A DNA stretch of 64,000 nt from Nocardia neocaledoniensis (GCF_003182135.1 NZ_QGTL01000003.1:558001-622000), one strand, 5' to 3'; shown: positions 1-9,536, numbered from the stretch's first letter. Translations and numbers: made by a program. Notes: generated by a model from the sequence alone, not told the origin.

Positions 1-2
1 AC

Positions 3-824
3 CTGCGCGTACACCGGCAGGTGACGGTGCGGGTGGTCTGTGATCGCACCGCGGACGGGCAGGCCTGCGACGGTCGCGGCGAGGTGCTGCACGTCGAGAC
101 CGAGGGCGCGGGGACCCTGCGCACGCGCGGGCTGATCAACGGCACCGGCACCTGGGAACACCCGTTCATCCCGGTGTATCCGGGCGCGGACACCTTCGCG
201 GGCAGGCAGCTGCACACCCGCGACTACCGGACCGCGGCGGAGTTCGCGGGCAAACACGTGGTCATCGTCGGCGGGGGCATCTCGGCGGTGCAGTTGCTCG
301 ACGAGATCTCCCAGGTGACGTCCACCACATGGGTCACCAGGCGCGAGCCGGTGTTCCGCGCCGAGCCCTTCCGGCCGGAGGACGGGCGGGCCGCGGTGGC
401 CATCGTCGAGGACCGGGTACGCCGCGGGCTGCCGCCGGGGTCGGTGGTCTCGGTGACCGGTCTGCCGCTCGACGCGCGCCTACGCGCGGCCCGCGACCGG
501 GGCGTGCTGGACCGGCAGCCGATGTTCGAACGGATCGAGCCCACCGGGGTGCGCTGGGCCGACGGCCGGTTCCAGACCGCCGATGTCATCCTGTGGGCCA
601 CCGGGTTCCGCAGCGCGCTCGACCATCTCGCCCCGCTGCGCCTGCGCGGGCCGGGCGGCGGCATCACGATGACCGGGCGGCTGGCGACCCAGGTCGAGGT
701 GGACCCCCGGGTGCACCTGATCGGCTACGGGCCGTCGGCGAGCACGATCGGCGCGAACCGGGCGGGCCGGGCCGCGGCCGTGGAATTGACCGAATACCTG
801 GGGATCACTCCAGACCGGCGCTGA
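3..824 (+). CDS. FAD-dependent monooxygenase / oxidoreductase, 5'-truncated by window edge
   Basis: This is the C-terminal part of a flavin-containing monooxygenase-like oxidoreductase. The frame is open to the window edge, so the true start lies outside; a GTG at 21 is only an internal candidate. A second dinucleotide-binding fold begins with VVIVGGGISAVQLL (GxGxxx motif, NADPH site). Near the C-terminus ILWATGFRS is the ATG motif that links the NADPH and FAD domains in this family. The last residues (YGPSASTIGANRAGRAAA) match the closing FAD-contact region. The substrate cannot be told. The gene ends 20 bases inside the 3' end of the convergent aldo/keto reductase gene. Confidence 0.8.
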   Translation: MRVHRQVTVRVVCDRTADGQACDGRGEVLHVETEGAGTLRTRGLINGTGTWEHPFIPVYPGADTFAGRQLHTRDYRTAAEFAGKHVVIVGGGISAVQLLDEISQVTSTTWVTRREPVFRAEPFRPEDGRAAVAIVEDRVRRGLPPGSVVSVTGLPLDARLRAARDRGVLDRQPMFERIEPTGVRWADGRFQTADVILWATGFRSALDHLAPLRLRGPGGGITMTGRLATQVEVDPRVHLIGYGPSASTIGANRAGRAAAVELTEYLGITPDRR

Positions 825-1695
825 AGGTGGCCGGATCGGGGCCCACCCTGCTGCCGGTGTCGAGGCGGCTGATCGCCTCCATCGCGGGCCCGTCGAGTTC
901 GAACGAGAACACGTCGAAGTTCTCGGCGATGCGCGAGGGCGTGACCGACTTCGGGATCACGATGTTGCCCAGCTGCAGATGCCACCGGATGATGACCTGC
1001 GCCGGCGTGCGGTCGAGTTCCTTGGCGATGGTGACGATCGTCGGGTTGTCCAGCAGGGTGCCCTGCCCGAGCGGGCTCCACGCCTCGGTGGCGATCGCGT
1101 GGTTGGCGTCGTACTGCCGCAGCTCACGCTGGCCGAGGGTGGGGTGGAGTTCGATCTGGTTGACCGCGGGGGTCTCGCCCGCCTCCGCGATCAGGGTCTC
1201 CAGGTCGATCACCCGGAAGTTCGACACCCCGATCGAGCCGACGCGGCCCTGCGACTTGAGCGCCTGGAAGGCGCGGAAGGTGTCGACGAAACGGCCTGCC
1301 GACGGGACCGGCCAGTGGATCAGGTACAGGTCGAGATAGTCCAGGCCGAGACGGCGCATGCTGGCGTCGAAGGCGCGCAGCGTGCTGTCGTAGCCGTGCT
1401 CGGAGTTCCACAGCTTGGTGGTGACATAGATTTCGTCGCGCGGGATCCCCGAGGCCTTGATGGCGCGGCCTACGCCTTCCTCGTTGCCGTAGACCGCGGC
1501 CGTATCGATGCTGCGGTAGCCGACCTTCAGCGCCTCGGCCACCACGGGCGTGACGTCGTCCTCCGGTACCTGGAAGACGCCGAAGCCGAGCTGTGGGATG
1601 ACGTTCCCGTCGTTGAGCACGATGGTGGGAACAGGGCTGCCTGCGCTTCGGAAGGTCACCCTTCCGACGGTAGAAGTGCTTCGCCGTACCGTCAA
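805..1695 (-). CDS. aldo/keto reductase (2,5-diketo-D-gluconate reductase type)
   Basis: NADPH-dependent aldo/keto reductase of 296 residues, probably cytosolic. It shows the (alpha/beta)8 signatures in order: GFGVFQV near residue 37, the catalytic Asp and Tyr in SIDTAAVYGNEEGVG, the Lys in VTTKLWN, the His in YLIHWP, GVSNF, and the C-terminal coenzyme loop IPKSVTPSRIAENF. This pattern is the AKR5-like 2,5-diketogluconate reductase group, whose members act broadly on aldehydes and ketones. A shorter start at GTG 1659 (VTFRSAG) would remove a 12-residue non-homologous leader and is equally plausible. The 3' end overlaps the convergent monooxygenase by 20 bases. Confidence 0.85.
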   Translation of the reverse strand: MTVRRSTSTVGRVTFRSAGSPVPTIVLNDGNVIPQLGFGVFQVPEDDVTPVVAEALKVGYRSIDTAAVYGNEEGVGRAIKASGIPRDEIYVTTKLWNSEHGYDSTLRAFDASMRRLGLDYLDLYLIHWPVPSAGRFVDTFRAFQALKSQGRVGSIGVSNFRVIDLETLIAEAGETPAVNQIELHPTLGQRELRQYDANHAIATEAWSPLGQGTLLDNPTIVTIAKELDRTPAQVIIRWHLQLGNIVIPKSVTPSRIAENFDVFSFELDGPAMEAISRLDTGSRVGPDPATFSAGLE

Positions 1696-1753
1696 TGACG
1701 GCTCACTCGCGTGTTTCCCCAGGTGCCGAATCGGGTATGAACCGGGGCGCCGG

Positions 1754-3265
1754 TCAGTGAGTGACCCCTGTCAGCCCGATTCGGCGGTACCTGGCATGGC
1801 GCAGCGCGCGCAGCTCCGCCGTCGGCGTGGCGCGCAACGCGGCCAGTTCCTCGGTGACGGCGAGCACCATCCGGCGGGCGAACGCGACGGGTTCGTCGGC
1901 GGCGTCGGGGTATTCGTCGACGATCCGGTCGACCACGCCGTCGGCGCGCAGATCCTCGGCGCCGATGCGCTGGGCGGCGGCCAGTTCCGGCGCGTGCTCG
2001 GTGTCGCGGAAGACGATCGCGCTCGCGCCCTCGGGCGGCAGCGGCGCCAGCCAGCCGTGCCGGGCGGCGAGCACCCGATCGGCGGGCAGCAGCGCCAGCG
2101 CGCCGCCGCCGGTGCCCTGGCCGAGCAGGATCGAGACGGTCGGGGTGTCGAGGGTGACCAGGTCGGCCAGGCAGCGGGCGATCTCCGGGGCGAGACCGCG
2201 TTCCTCGGCCTCCTTGGACAGCGCGGCGCCGACGGTGTCGATCACCAGCACGAGCGGCAGGCGCAGTTCGCCGGCCAGCGCCATCGCCCGGCGCGCCTCC
2301 CGCAGCGCCGCGGGGCCCATGGTGTGCTCGCCCTCCTGGCCGGAGCGGTCGTGCCCGAAGACGACGCAGGGTTGCCCGCCGAACCTGGCCAGGGCGAGCA
2401 CCACCGTGCGATCGGACTCGCCCTGCCCGGTGCCGCTGAGCGGAACCCGTTGCGTGACATGGCGGAGCAGGTCGCGGATGCCGGGGCGGCCGGGCCGCCT
2501 GGTGCTGAGCACCGCGTCCCACGCGGTCGTCTCGCGCCGGGCCATCGGACCCGGATTGCGTACCGGCGCGGCCCAACCCGGCTCCGCCTCGGCCGGCAGG
2601 ACGACGCCGCTGGCGACGCTCAGCGCGCGGTTGGCGATGCGGCGGAACACCTCGACCGGGACGACGCCGTCGATCACGCCGTTGCGGTACAGGTTCTCGG
2701 CGGTCTGCACGCCGGGCGGAAATGGTCTGCCGTACAAGGCTTCGTACACCCGCGGACCGAGGAACCCGATGAGCGCGCCCGGTTCGGCGAAGGTGATGTG
2801 GCCCAGCGATCCCCACGACGCGAAAACACCGCCCATGGTCGGATCGCGCAGGTACACCAGGTAGGGATGGCCCGCCGCCTTGTGCACCGCGACCGCCCCG
2901 GCGATCTTCACCATCTGCACGAAAGCGACTGTGCCCTCCTGCATCCGGGTGCCGCCGGAGGTGGGTGAGGCGATCAGCGGGAGCCCGAGCTCGGTCGCCC
3001 GCTCCACCGCCGAGACGATCCGCTCGGCCGCTGCCACACCGACCGACCCGGCGAGAAACGCGAATTCGCAAGCGATCACGGCGACGCGGCGGCCACGCAG
3101 CAGCCCCTCCCCCGTGCGGACCGACTCGTCGACACCGGCGCGCTCGGCCGCGGCCACCAGCTCCGCGCGGTAGCGCGGGGAAATGGGCGGCTCGACGGGC
3201 GGGCGGTCCCAGCTCCGGAACGAATCGGGGTCGAGCAGCTGCCCGATCAGGTCATTCGCCGACAT
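1754..3265 (-). CDS. accD3: acyl/acetyl-CoA carboxylase carboxyltransferase, fused beta-alpha type (AccD3-like)
   Basis: Carboxyltransferase subunit of a biotin-dependent acyl-CoA carboxylase. At 503 residues it carries both crotonase-like halves in one chain, as in mycobacterial AccD3. The N-terminal half has LIASPTSGGTRMQEG and DPTMGGVFASWGSLGH, the oxyanion-hole loops of the beta-type subunit. The C-terminal half has LVLVIDTVGAALSKEAEERG and LLGQGTGGGALAL, typical of the alpha-type subunit. There is no Cys4 zinc finger at the N-terminus, unlike E. coli AccD. The start is ATG 3265; an in-frame GTG at 3271 is the alternative. No biotin carboxylase gene is nearby, so it must pair with a subunit encoded elsewhere. 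Which acyl-CoA it uses is unknown. Confidence 0.85.
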   Translation of the reverse strand: MSANDLIGQLLDPDSFRSWDRPPVEPPISPRYRAELVAAAERAGVDESVRTGEGLLRGRRVAVIACEFAFLAGSVGVAAAERIVSAVERATELGLPLIASPTSGGTRMQEGTVAFVQMVKIAGAVAVHKAAGHPYLVYLRDPTMGGVFASWGSLGHITFAEPGALIGFLGPRVYEALYGRPFPPGVQTAENLYRNGVIDGVVPVEVFRRIANRALSVASGVVLPAEAEPGWAAPVRNPGPMARRETTAWDAVLSTRRPGRPGIRDLLRHVTQRVPLSGTGQGESDRTVVLALARFGGQPCVVFGHDRSGQEGEHTMGPAALREARRAMALAGELRLPLVLVIDTVGAALSKEAEERGLAPEIARCLADLVTLDTPTVSILLGQGTGGGALALLPADRVLAARHGWLAPLPPEGASAIVFRDTEHAPELAAAQRIGAEDLRADGVVDRIVDEYPDAADEPVAFARRMVLAVTEELAALRATPTAELRALRHARYRRIGLTGVTH

Positions 3266-3338
3266 ACGCACGCGGTGAGCGTAACCGCCCCGGCAGGGGC
3301 GCGAGGGTCACGACAGCACGGCAATATGTTCGAGATTC

Positions 3339-3376
3339 TTGACAGGTTGTTGGGTTTTTACAACACTTCATTGTGT
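3339..3376 (+). promoter_or_regulatory. candidate promoter and palindromic operator before the HTH gene
   Basis: A TTGACA hexamer lies at 3339-3344. It is followed by the inverted repeat TGTTG (3348-3352) / CAACA (3361-3365) and a second one, ACAC (3363-3366) / GTGT (3373-3376). These reach the GTG start of the HTH gene at 3375, which suggests autoregulation. No good -10 hexamer is evident, so the promoter assignment is weak. Confidence 0.3.
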
Positions 3377-3653
3377 GAGCCCAGTCAGACGAGGGGAAAC
3401 CCTCCCGATCTTCAACCGCATCGCGGTGCTCCGCGCCGAACATCGGATGAGCAGGGCGGCACTCGCCGAGGCCGTCAACGTGAACGTCCAGACCATCGGC
3501 GCGCTCGAACGCGGCGACCACTATCCGAGCCTCGACCTGGCCCTGCGCATCTGCGATGTGTTCGAGCTCCCGGTGGAGGCGGTCTTCTCCCGCACCGAAT
3601 TCGGCCCGCTCTCGGCCGAGCTGTACCCACGGACGAAAGGCAGCACGCCATGA
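3375..3653 (+). CDS. XRE-family helix-turn-helix regulator
   Basis: Small DNA-binding protein of 92 residues consisting almost entirely of one XRE/Cro helix-turn-helix. MSRAALAEAVNVN and VQTIGALERGDHYPSLDLAL form the HTH core, and LRICDVFELPVEAVFSRTEF is the typical closing motif. This compact type often regulates an adjacent membrane protein gene. Its stop overlaps the ATG of the downstream membrane protein by four bases (ATGA at 3650-3653), so the two are translationally coupled. The start is taken as GTG 3375; no clear ribosome binding site precedes it. It is divergent from accD3 and inverted repeats lie just upstream, which fits self-repression. Confidence 0.8.
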   Translation: MSPVRRGETLPIFNRIAVLRAEHRMSRAALAEAVNVNVQTIGALERGDHYPSLDLALRICDVFELPVEAVFSRTEFGPLSAELYPRTKGSTP

Positions 3654-4192
3654 CAAGCACGACCGGACTGCTGGACCGCTACCAGAACTACCGGGTCAAG
3701 CGCTGGCTCGTGCAGGAGCAGCGGACCGCCGGCATGCTGAAAAGCTGGCGGCCGCAACGTCGTCGGCGCCAGCTGGTGGTCGGGGTGGTCGTCGCGCTGG
3801 CCGGACTCGCCGTCGCGGGCGTGCTGTGCGCGTTCGACCTGCGAAACGTGTCGATCACGGTCGCGATGATCGCGCTAGTGCTGTTCCTGCCCGCCTGGAC
3901 CATGCTCCGCATCGCCAGCGGCGGCCAGGACCACGCGCCGGCGGAGATGCTCGACGAATTCGAGATCGCCGAACGCAACAAGGCACGCTCGGTCGGACTG
4001 GCACTCACCCAGTCCCTGACCATGCCCGGCCTGTTCTTCCTGATCTTCGCCGGTGCCTTCGCACCCGAGGCCGACGCCTACCGCACCGCCTACGCGGGCG
4101 GGCTGATGCTGCTGGCGGCCATCATGACAGGCGGCTGCGCCCCGGCCATGATCATCGGCTGGACGCGCCCCGACCCGGATCCGGAACCCTGA
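3650..4192 (+). CDS. membrane protein coupled to HTH regulator
   Basis: Integral membrane protein of 180 residues and unknown function. A basic N-terminal region (RPQRRRRQL, near residue 40) precedes a first hydrophobic hairpin (LVVGVVVALAGLAVAGVLCA and VSITVAMIALVLFLPAWTML). A charged cytoplasmic loop (MLDEFEIAERNKARS) and a second hairpin of two segments follow, giving four predicted transmembrane helices. It is translated from an ATG overlapping the stop of the XRE regulator. Two-gene units of a small XRE regulator and a four-helix protein are common in Gram-positive bacteria, but their role is generally unknown. Nothing here identifies a substrate. Confidence 0.75.
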   Translation: MTSTTGLLDRYQNYRVKRWLVQEQRTAGMLKSWRPQRRRRQLVVGVVVALAGLAVAGVLCAFDLRNVSITVAMIALVLFLPAWTMLRIASGGQDHAPAEMLDEFEIAERNKARSVGLALTQSLTMPGLFFLIFAGAFAPEADAYRTAYAGGLMLLAAIMTGGCAPAMIIGWTRPDPDPEP

Positions 4193-4211
4193 CCCACCCA
4201 CTGCACGAGGG

Positions 4212-4242
4212 CGGGGCTGCGGCCTTCATCGCGGCAGCCCCG
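4212..4242. terminator. bidirectional hairpin terminator
   Basis: A 9-bp perfect stem (CGGGGCTGC at 4212-4220 with GCAGCCCCG at 4234-4242) and a 13-nt loop lie between the convergent membrane-protein gene and cvnD. There is no U-tract, as is usual in high-GC actinomycetes. Confidence 0.65.
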
Positions 4243-4250
4243 TCTTCGGG

Positions 4251-4853
4251 TCAGTAGCCCTGCATCACCTTGCGCAGCGCGTACTCGGTGAGTGAGACCA
4301 GGGCCTGCTTGGCGGGTTCCCGGCGACGGGCGTCGATCGACATGATCGGCACGTCGGCGGGAACCGCCAGGGCCTGGCGGATGTCCTCGAGTGGATACTT
4401 CGGCGCGTCGTCGAACTCGTTGAGCGCGACCAGGAACGGCAGGCCGCGCGCCTCGAAGTAGTCGACAGCGGCGAAGCTGTCTTCCAGCCTGCGGGTGTCG
4501 ACGAGCACCACGGCGCCGATGGCGCCGCGGATCAGGTCGTCCCACATGAACCAGAACCGGTACTGGCCCGGAGTACCGAACAGGTACAGGACCAGGTCGT
4601 CGGCGAGGCTGATACGGCCGAAGTCCATCGCCACCGTGGTGGTCGACTTCATCGGAATGCCGGTCAGGTTGTCGATTCCGGTACTGGCGTTGGTGACCAA
4701 CGCCTCGGTGCGCAGCGGAACGATCTCCGACACCGCACCGACCAACGTGGTCTTACCGACACCGAAGCCACCGGCGACAACGATCTTCGCCGAAGTCGGC
4801 TTGCTCGTGCGGGTGTCGACCTGCGCCGTCGAATCAAATACGCCGGAGTCCAC
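4251..4853 (-). CDS. cvnD: conservon GTPase-like ATP/GTP-binding protein (CvnD)
   Basis: Small Ras-like GTP-binding protein, 200 residues, last gene of the conservon. The P-loop GGFGVGKTTLVGA lies near residue 30. VAMDFGRISL and LYLFGTPGQYRFWFMWDDLI contain the switch/G3 element with the DxxG replaced by GTPGQ, typical of the MglA-like CvnD family. ALNEFD stands at the G4 position. In Streptomyces, CvnD works with the CvnA kinase, the CvnB roadblock protein and CvnC as a membrane-associated, eukaryote-like signalling complex. Its start overlaps the 3' end of cvnC by 20 bases, a characteristic conservon arrangement. Confidence 0.9.
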   Translation of the reverse strand: MDSGVFDSTAQVDTRTSKPTSAKIVVAGGFGVGKTTLVGAVSEIVPLRTEALVTNASTGIDNLTGIPMKSTTTVAMDFGRISLADDLVLYLFGTPGQYRFWFMWDDLIRGAIGAVVLVDTRRLEDSFAAVDYFEARGLPFLVALNEFDDAPKYPLEDIRQALAVPADVPIMSIDARRREPAKQALVSLTEYALRKVMQGY

Positions 4854-5208
4854 TGAGAACCCTTTCGATCAGCTCGCGACGTTCATCGTCGCTGGAATCG
4901 TCTTTCAAAGTCGCCGAGACCCGGACATGACCGGCCTCGATGAGGTCGGCCACGAGTACCCGCGCCACCCCGATCGGAATACCCAATTGGGCGGCTATCT
5001 CGGCGACGGACGGCGATTGCCTGCACAACTCCACGATGGACGTTTCGAGGTTGTTCAGTTCGAACTGCCGCTCCATGGCGACCGGATGCGATGCAACGAG
5101 GGCCTCCAACGCCAACTCGACCGCCGGCCTGGTGCGGCCGGCAGTCAGCGAGTACGGGCGAACGAGACTCGGCTCGGCGCTCCCCATGCGGTGATCGTCT
5201 ATGTCCAT
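4834..5208 (-). CDS. cvnC: conservon DUF742 protein (CvnC)
   Basis: DUF742 family protein, 124 residues, third member of the conservon. The N-terminal motif SLVRPYSLTAGRTRP is diagnostic for the family. The C-terminal half (PSVAEIAAQLGIPIGVARVL followed by VADLIEAGHV) is a winged-helix-like module. ATG 5208 (MDIDDHRMGS) was chosen because it leaves a 7-nt gap to the cvnB stop and excludes a non-homologous extension. The 3' end overlaps cvnD by 20 bases. In characterised conservons CvnC helps assemble the kinase-GTPase complex. No enzymatic residues are evident. Confidence 0.9.
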   Translation of the reverse strand: MDIDDHRMGSAEPSLVRPYSLTAGRTRPAVELALEALVASHPVAMERQFELNNLETSIVELCRQSPSVAEIAAQLGIPIGVARVLVADLIEAGHVRVSATLKDDSSDDERRELIERVLSGLRRI

Positions 5209-5215
5209 CCCACCA

Positions 5216-5629
5216 TCAGGAACCCATCGTGACGCGTGGCGTGGCCTGGACGGTCTGGCCCACACGCTCGACCAACAGAGCCATTTCGTAGCCGACCTGA
5301 CCGATGTCGCACGACGTGTTGGTCAGGACCGCCAAGTAGGACCCGTCACCGACTGCCATGAGCAGCAGGTAGCCGTGCTCCATCTCGACGACGGACTGCA
5401 GTACCGTACCGCCTTCGAACAGATTCGACACGCCGACGGAAAGGCTTGCCAGGCCGGCGGTCACGGCGGAGAGCTGCTCCGCGCGGTCCACCGGGAGCTG
5501 GGCGCTCGCGGCCATCAGCAGGCCGTCAGCCGAGACCAGGACGGCATGGGCTACGCCAGGAACCTCGTTGGCGAAGTTCGAAACCAGCCAATCCAGCTGA
5601 CGGTTCGTACCACCTAGATCGGGGTTCAT
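5216..5629 (-). CDS. cvnB: roadblock/LC7 domain protein (CvnB)
   Basis: Roadblock/LC7 protein of 137 residues. [20 protein letters not shown] is the opening helix and strand of the fold, and [10 protein letters not shown] is the conserved loop. In related systems roadblock proteins act as GAP-like or scaffold partners of MglA-type GTPases, here CvnD. Its ATG overlaps the cvnA stop in ATGA (5626-5629 on this strand), so kinase and partner are translationally coupled. The first helix sequence and the length are standard for the family. Confidence 0.9.
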   Translation of the reverse strand: MNPDLGGTNRQLDWLVSNFANEVPGVAHAVLVSADGLLMAASAQLPVDRAEQLSAVTAGLASLSVGVSNLFEGGTVLQSVVEMEHGYLLLMAVGDGSYLAVLTNTSCDIGQVGYEMALLVERVGQTVQATPRVTMGS

Positions 5630-8600
5630 CGGTCTCCTTTATCTCCGGTTAGGTTCATTGCCTTCATTGCGCGGCCATCCCGGACGCCCTGCTGGTGACG
5701 ACTCAAGCTGGACCTGATCGTTTCGGGATCACGGTGCGGGGTGCTGTCGGCCTTACCGCTGACACCACCGGGCACGAGCCTGCCGCCCGGATTGCGCTGA
5801 GGCAAGCCGGCAGCGGTTCGCACCTCTGCTTGCGCCTCGCTGGCCCGGCGAGCGGCCTGCCATCCTTCGTCACCGGGTGATTCGAAGGCAGCGGCCATCT
5901 GGGACCGGTCGGAATTCTCATCCGAGAGCCACGCAGACATCATCTCCGCGAAGATCGGCGTTCCGCCCATCACGGAATCGCCCTCCGGTGCCGGCTGCAA
6001 CCTGGTCTGGAAGAACGACGCAGCCTTGGCCGGGTTGGACCGGAAACTGTGCCGACCCGGATCACGCCCTGCCGACGCAGCGTTCTCCGGCTCCGCAGGA
6101 TCCCGATCCCGTTGCGGCAGAGCCACTCCTGGGCCGGCTGTCGCCTGCGGTACCACAGTAGCGCCGGGATCGCGCTGCGGCAGCCCAATCGGGCCAGCCG
6201 GACGCGACGGCGTGCCGTTGGGCGCCTCACGCTGCGGCAATCCGGCGGCCGGGGCGCGCTGCGGCAGGCCCGATTCGCCCGAATCACGCTGCGGCGCAGG
6301 GGCACCCGACTCACCACGCTGGGGCAGGCCGTTGGCCGGACGCTGGCCGGCGGCGGGTTCGCGCTGCGGCAGACCGCCCGGCTGGCCACCGCGCTGCGGG
6401 AGGCCGGTCGACGGGTCACGCTGCGGCAGACCACCGGTCTGCTCGCGCTGCGGCAGACCACCCGAGGGATCGCGCTGCGGCAGGCCGCCGGTCTGGTCCC
6501 GCTGCGGGAGACCGCTCGCCGGATCACGCTGCGGCAGGCCACCGGACTGCTCGCGGTGCGGCAGGCGCGGCGCCGGATCACGCTGCGGCAGGCCGTTGGA
6601 CGGCGAGCGCTGCGGCAGGCCGGTCGACGGATCACGCTGCACCGGGCCCGAATCACGCTGCGGCGCGCCGTTGCCCGCGCCATCGCGCTGCGGGAGCCCG
6701 GTGGCCGGGTCACGCTGCGGGAGGCCGCCGGTCTGCTCGCGCTGCGGGAGACCGCTCGACGGGTCACGCTGGGGCAGACCACCGGTCTGGTCCCGCTGCG
6801 GAAGACCGCTCGACGGGTCACGCTGGGGCAGACCACCGGTCTGGTCCCGCTGGGGTAGGCGGTTGGCCGGATCGCGCTGCGGCAGACCCACGGACGGGTC
6901 ACGCGGCGGCGCGCCGTTGGCGCCGGGCGAACGCTGCGGCAGCCCACCCGCGGCGCTGTCGCGCTGCGGCGGCGCCGCGTCACGCGGCGGCTGGGCCTGA
7001 TCGCGCGCCGGAGCGCCGTTGGCGCCCGGCTGACGCTGCGGCAGGCCACCGGCCAGCGATTGCGGCGCACCGGCGGGCTTGGGATCGCCGGGCTGGCCCG
7101 GCGCGGCGCCCTGCGGCCCCTGGGGACGCTGCGGCCCACCGGGACCACCGGGACCACCGGGGGTGACATTGCGCTTGGGCAGCGCGGCGGCGGCGAGCTT
7201 GCCGCGCTGCGGCACATTGCCCTGGCCGGGCGCGGGCGGACGCAGCGTCGGCGACGACTGCTCGGCCGCGTCCTGCTGCAGGCCCTGCGCCATCGAGTTG
7301 CCCGGCTGACGCTGCGGCAGGCCGCCCGCGCCGTTCGGGATCGGGCCGCTGCTCACGCCGGGATCGACGGTGACCATCATGTTGCCACCCGGGGTCCGGG
7401 TGATGGCACGGGTCTGCATCGTGCTCGGCTGGTTCTGCGGGTTCGGCCGCTGCGGCTGCTGCGGCGCGCTCGGCTGCGGCTGCTGCTTGGCCAGGGCCGG
7501 GCCACCGGCGCCGGTGACGATCAGGCCGACCGGCACGTGCACGGTGACGGTGACGCCGGGGTCGCGCGCGGTGTCGAAGGTCGGCCGCAGCCGCACGGTC
7601 AGCCCGTGCCGCTCGGCGAGCCTGCCGACCACGAACAGACCCATGTGGCGGGCGGTGTCGGGACCCGGCTCGGCGGTCTGCTCGAGCCTGCGGTTGATGT
7701 CGGCCATCTCCGCGGGCGGCATACCGATACCGCGGTCGGCGACCTCGATCAGCAGACCCTGATCGTGGGCCTGGGCGAAGGTGAACTTGACGTCGGTCTC
7801 CGGCGGAGAGGCGCGCAGCGCGTTGTCGAGCAGCTCGGCGAACAGGTGCGCCAGGTCGGAGGCGGCCGGTTCGACCAGCGAGCCGCGCGGGGTGGCGCCG
7901 AGCTTGACGCGCTCGTAGTCCTCGACCTCGGAGATCGCGGCACGCAGCACGTCGGCGATCTCGACCGGGGCCGACTTGGTCCTGCGCTGCTTCGTACCGG
8001 CGAGGATGAGCAGGTTGTCGCCGTTACGGCGCATGCGGGCCGCGAGGTGGTCGAGGCGGAAGAGGTTCTCGAGCAGGCGCGGGTCCTTCTCGTCGTACTC
8101 CATCGCCTCGATGAGGGTGAGCTGATGGTCGACGAGGGACTTGGAGCGCCGGGCCAGGGTCTCGAACATGTCGTTGACCTGCGAACGCATCTGCGCCTGA
8201 TCGCTCGCCAGGCGCAGCGCCTGACCGTGGATGTCGTCGACGGCGCGGGCGAGCTGACCGATCTCCTCGGCCGAACGCACCGGCATCGGCTCGAGCGGCA
8301 CGTCCTCGGGGGCGGCGCCGTTGCGGAGCTGGGCGACCTCGTGCGGCAGGTCGGATTCGGCGACGCGCAGCGCGGCCAGGCGCAGGCGGTGCAGCGGCAC
8401 GATCATCGAGCGGGCGACGAACACCGCGAGCAACAGCGCGGCGAGGATGGTCGCGATGACGACGCCGGTGTAGGTCCAGGCGCCGGTGGCGGCCGAGGAC
8501 GTCAGGTCGTCCATCAGGACCTCGATGGCCTTACTGGACTCGTCGACGACGCCCTGGTAGGCGCCGAGGCTGGTGTAGAGCGAGGTACGCATCTCACCGA

Positions 8601-9426
8601 TGGGCAGCTTGCCCGCCTGCACGTCCGGGCCGGTGACGAGGTTCTGCCTGGTGTCGGCCTGTGCCTTCAGTTCGGCGATCACCGGATCGCCGTCGGGCAG
8701 GCGGTTGGCCAGCACGTCGAGCATGTGCCGCTCGGTGGCGACACCGGTGAGGTAGTCCTGCGGGCCGTTCGGCAGCCCGCGCAGCATCTCGGAGATCGCG
8801 GCCAGCTGGCTCACGAGCACGGAGCGGGTGTTCAGGGTGTCGACCAGGCGCAGCTTGGCCGTGTCCATCACCGGGTCGCTGACCTGCGCGACGGTGGTCT
8901 CCACGACGCTGACGCTGTCGCGGCGCATCTGATCGACCCCGGCCAGCGCCGGTTCGGCAGAGGAGGTGAGCGCCTTGCCCTGCGCGCGCACCGCCTTGGC
9001 CTGCTTGACCATGCGTTCGAGCGAGGAGTGCGCCTCCGGCAGGTCGACCAGGCGACCCAGCGAGGTCTCGGCCGCGCCGATGGCGGTGTCGAGGTCGGTG
9101 AGGTCCTGGTCGGTGACCAGGGTGGCGCCTCCACCGGCCGGCACCATCTGGCTACCGGCGACCTTCGCGGTCATCGCGCTCAGCCCGGTGACCGACGGAA
9201 TCGTGTCTACCTGCTCATTGATGCTCGACAGCCGGTTGGCTTCCGAGAACTCCGAGGTAATTCTCGACACGCCGAGCCCGACCGCGACCGCGAGCGGCAC
9301 GGCCAGCACGGCCGTAACCTTCCAACGCAGGTCCCAGTTGCCGAGCGCCCAGCGCTTGCTGCCGGACCTAGCGGCGTCACGCATCTCCCACTCACTTTCC
9401 AAACTGGCCTCGTGCCTTGGCGCCAT
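5626..9426 (-). CDS. cvnA: conservon nitrate/nitrite-sensor-type histidine kinase (CvnA) with long LPQR-repeat tail
   Basis: Membrane histidine kinase heading the conservon, 1266 residues. A transmembrane segment at about 37-56 leads into an extracytoplasmic helical NIT-type sensor (about 57-317) and a second membrane helix (319-339). HAMP and coiled coil follow (340-425), then a dimerisation region with His460 in [11 protein letters not shown] and a HATPase domain (ELLDNALR at 531-538, DRGIGMP at 564-570). Beyond residue 640 is a low-complexity Pro/Gln/Arg/Gly tail with some 25 LPQR units, about half the protein and far longer than usual CvnA tails. ATG 9426 is preceded by GGAGG at 8-nt spacing; the frame runs further upstream but without homology. 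The stop overlaps the cvnB start. Confidence 0.88.
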   Translation of the reverse strand: MAPRHEASLESEWEMRDAARSGSKRWALGNWDLRWKVTAVLAVPLAVAVGLGVSRITSEFSEANRLSSINEQVDTIPSVTGLSAMTAKVAGSQMVPAGGGATLVTDQDLTDLDTAIGAAETSLGRLVDLPEAHSSLERMVKQAKAVRAQGKALTSSAEPALAGVDQMRRDSVSVVETTVAQVSDPVMDTAKLRLVDTLNTRSVLVSQLAAISEMLRGLPNGPQDYLTGVATERHMLDVLANRLPDGDPVIAELKAQADTRQNLVTGPDVQAGKLPIGEMRTSLYTSLGAYQGVVDESSKAIEVLMDDLTSSAATGAWTYTGVVIATILAALLLAVFVARSMIVPLHRLRLAALRVAESDLPHEVAQLRNGAAPEDVPLEPMPVRSAEEIGQLARAVDDIHGQALRLASDQAQMRSQVNDMFETLARRSKSLVDHQLTLIEAMEYDEKDPRLLENLFRLDHLAARMRRNGDNLLILAGTKQRRTKSAPVEIADVLRAAISEVEDYERVKLGATPRGSLVEPAASDLAHLFAELLDNALRASPPETDVKFTFAQAHDQGLLIEVADRGIGMPPAEMADINRRLEQTAEPGPDTARHMGLFVVGRLAERHGLTVRLRPTFDTARDPGVTVTVHVPVGLIVTGAGGPALAKQQPQPSAPQQPQRPNPQNQPSTMQTRAITRTPGGNMMVTVDPGVSSGPIPNGAGGLPQRQPGNSMAQGLQQDAAEQSSPTLRPPAPGQGNVPQRGKLAAAALPKRNVTPGGPGGPGGPQRPQGPQGAAPGQPGDPKPAGAPQSLAGGLPQRQPGANGAPARDQAQPPRDAAPPQRDSAAGGLPQRSPGANGAPPRDPSVGLPQRDPANRLPQRDQTGGLPQRDPSSGLPQRDQTGGLPQRDPSSGLPQREQTGGLPQRDPATGLPQRDGAGNGAPQRDSGPVQRDPSTGLPQRSPSNGLPQRDPAPRLPHREQSGGLPQRDPASGLPQRDQTGGLPQRDPSGGLPQREQTGGLPQRDPSTGLPQRGGQPGGLPQREPAAGQRPANGLPQRGESGAPAPQRDSGESGLPQRAPAAGLPQREAPNGTPSRPAGPIGLPQRDPGATVVPQATAGPGVALPQRDRDPAEPENAASAGRDPGRHSFRSNPAKAASFFQTRLQPAPEGDSVMGGTPIFAEMMSAWLSDENSDRSQMAAAFESPGDEGWQAARRASEAQAEVRTAAGLPQRNPGGRLVPGGVSGKADSTPHRDPETIRSSLSRHQQGVRDGRAMKAMNLTGDKGDR
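6090..7330 (-). repeat. tandem repeat block encoding (G)LPQR(D/E) units in cvnA
   Basis: Degenerate in-frame coding repeats, mostly 9 residues (27 bases) long, of the type GLPQRDPSS / GLPQRDQTG. The clearest DNA repeat is a 54-base unit starting at 6750 and again at 6804, identical over nearly its whole length and encoding two repeat units. Copy identity at the DNA level suggests recent expansion by slippage or unequal recombination. Confidence 0.85.
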
Positions 9427-9530
9427 CAGCGAACCTCCACAGGCGCAATGGTGGCTCGCCAGAGTGACTGGCCGAGAACTGCGGCTGGCCGAGAAATTGC
9501 GTCTACGACTGCCCGAATAAGTGACAACAG

Positions 9531-9536
9531 ATTCTA
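9531..9536 (-). promoter_or_regulatory. weak candidate -10 element for cvnA
   Basis: On the minus strand TAGAAT lies about 105 bases upstream of the cvnA ATG, in the AT-richest patch of the 277-base divergent intergenic region (9427-9703). No convincing -35 element was found at 17-18 nt spacing, so this is tentative. Nothing else recognisable lies in this gap. Confidence 0.2.

Noticed and set aside
6090-7330. CRISPR-like array because of regularly spaced near-identical units.
   Set aside because: Units are contiguous in-frame codons of cvnA without unique spacers; no cas genes nearby.
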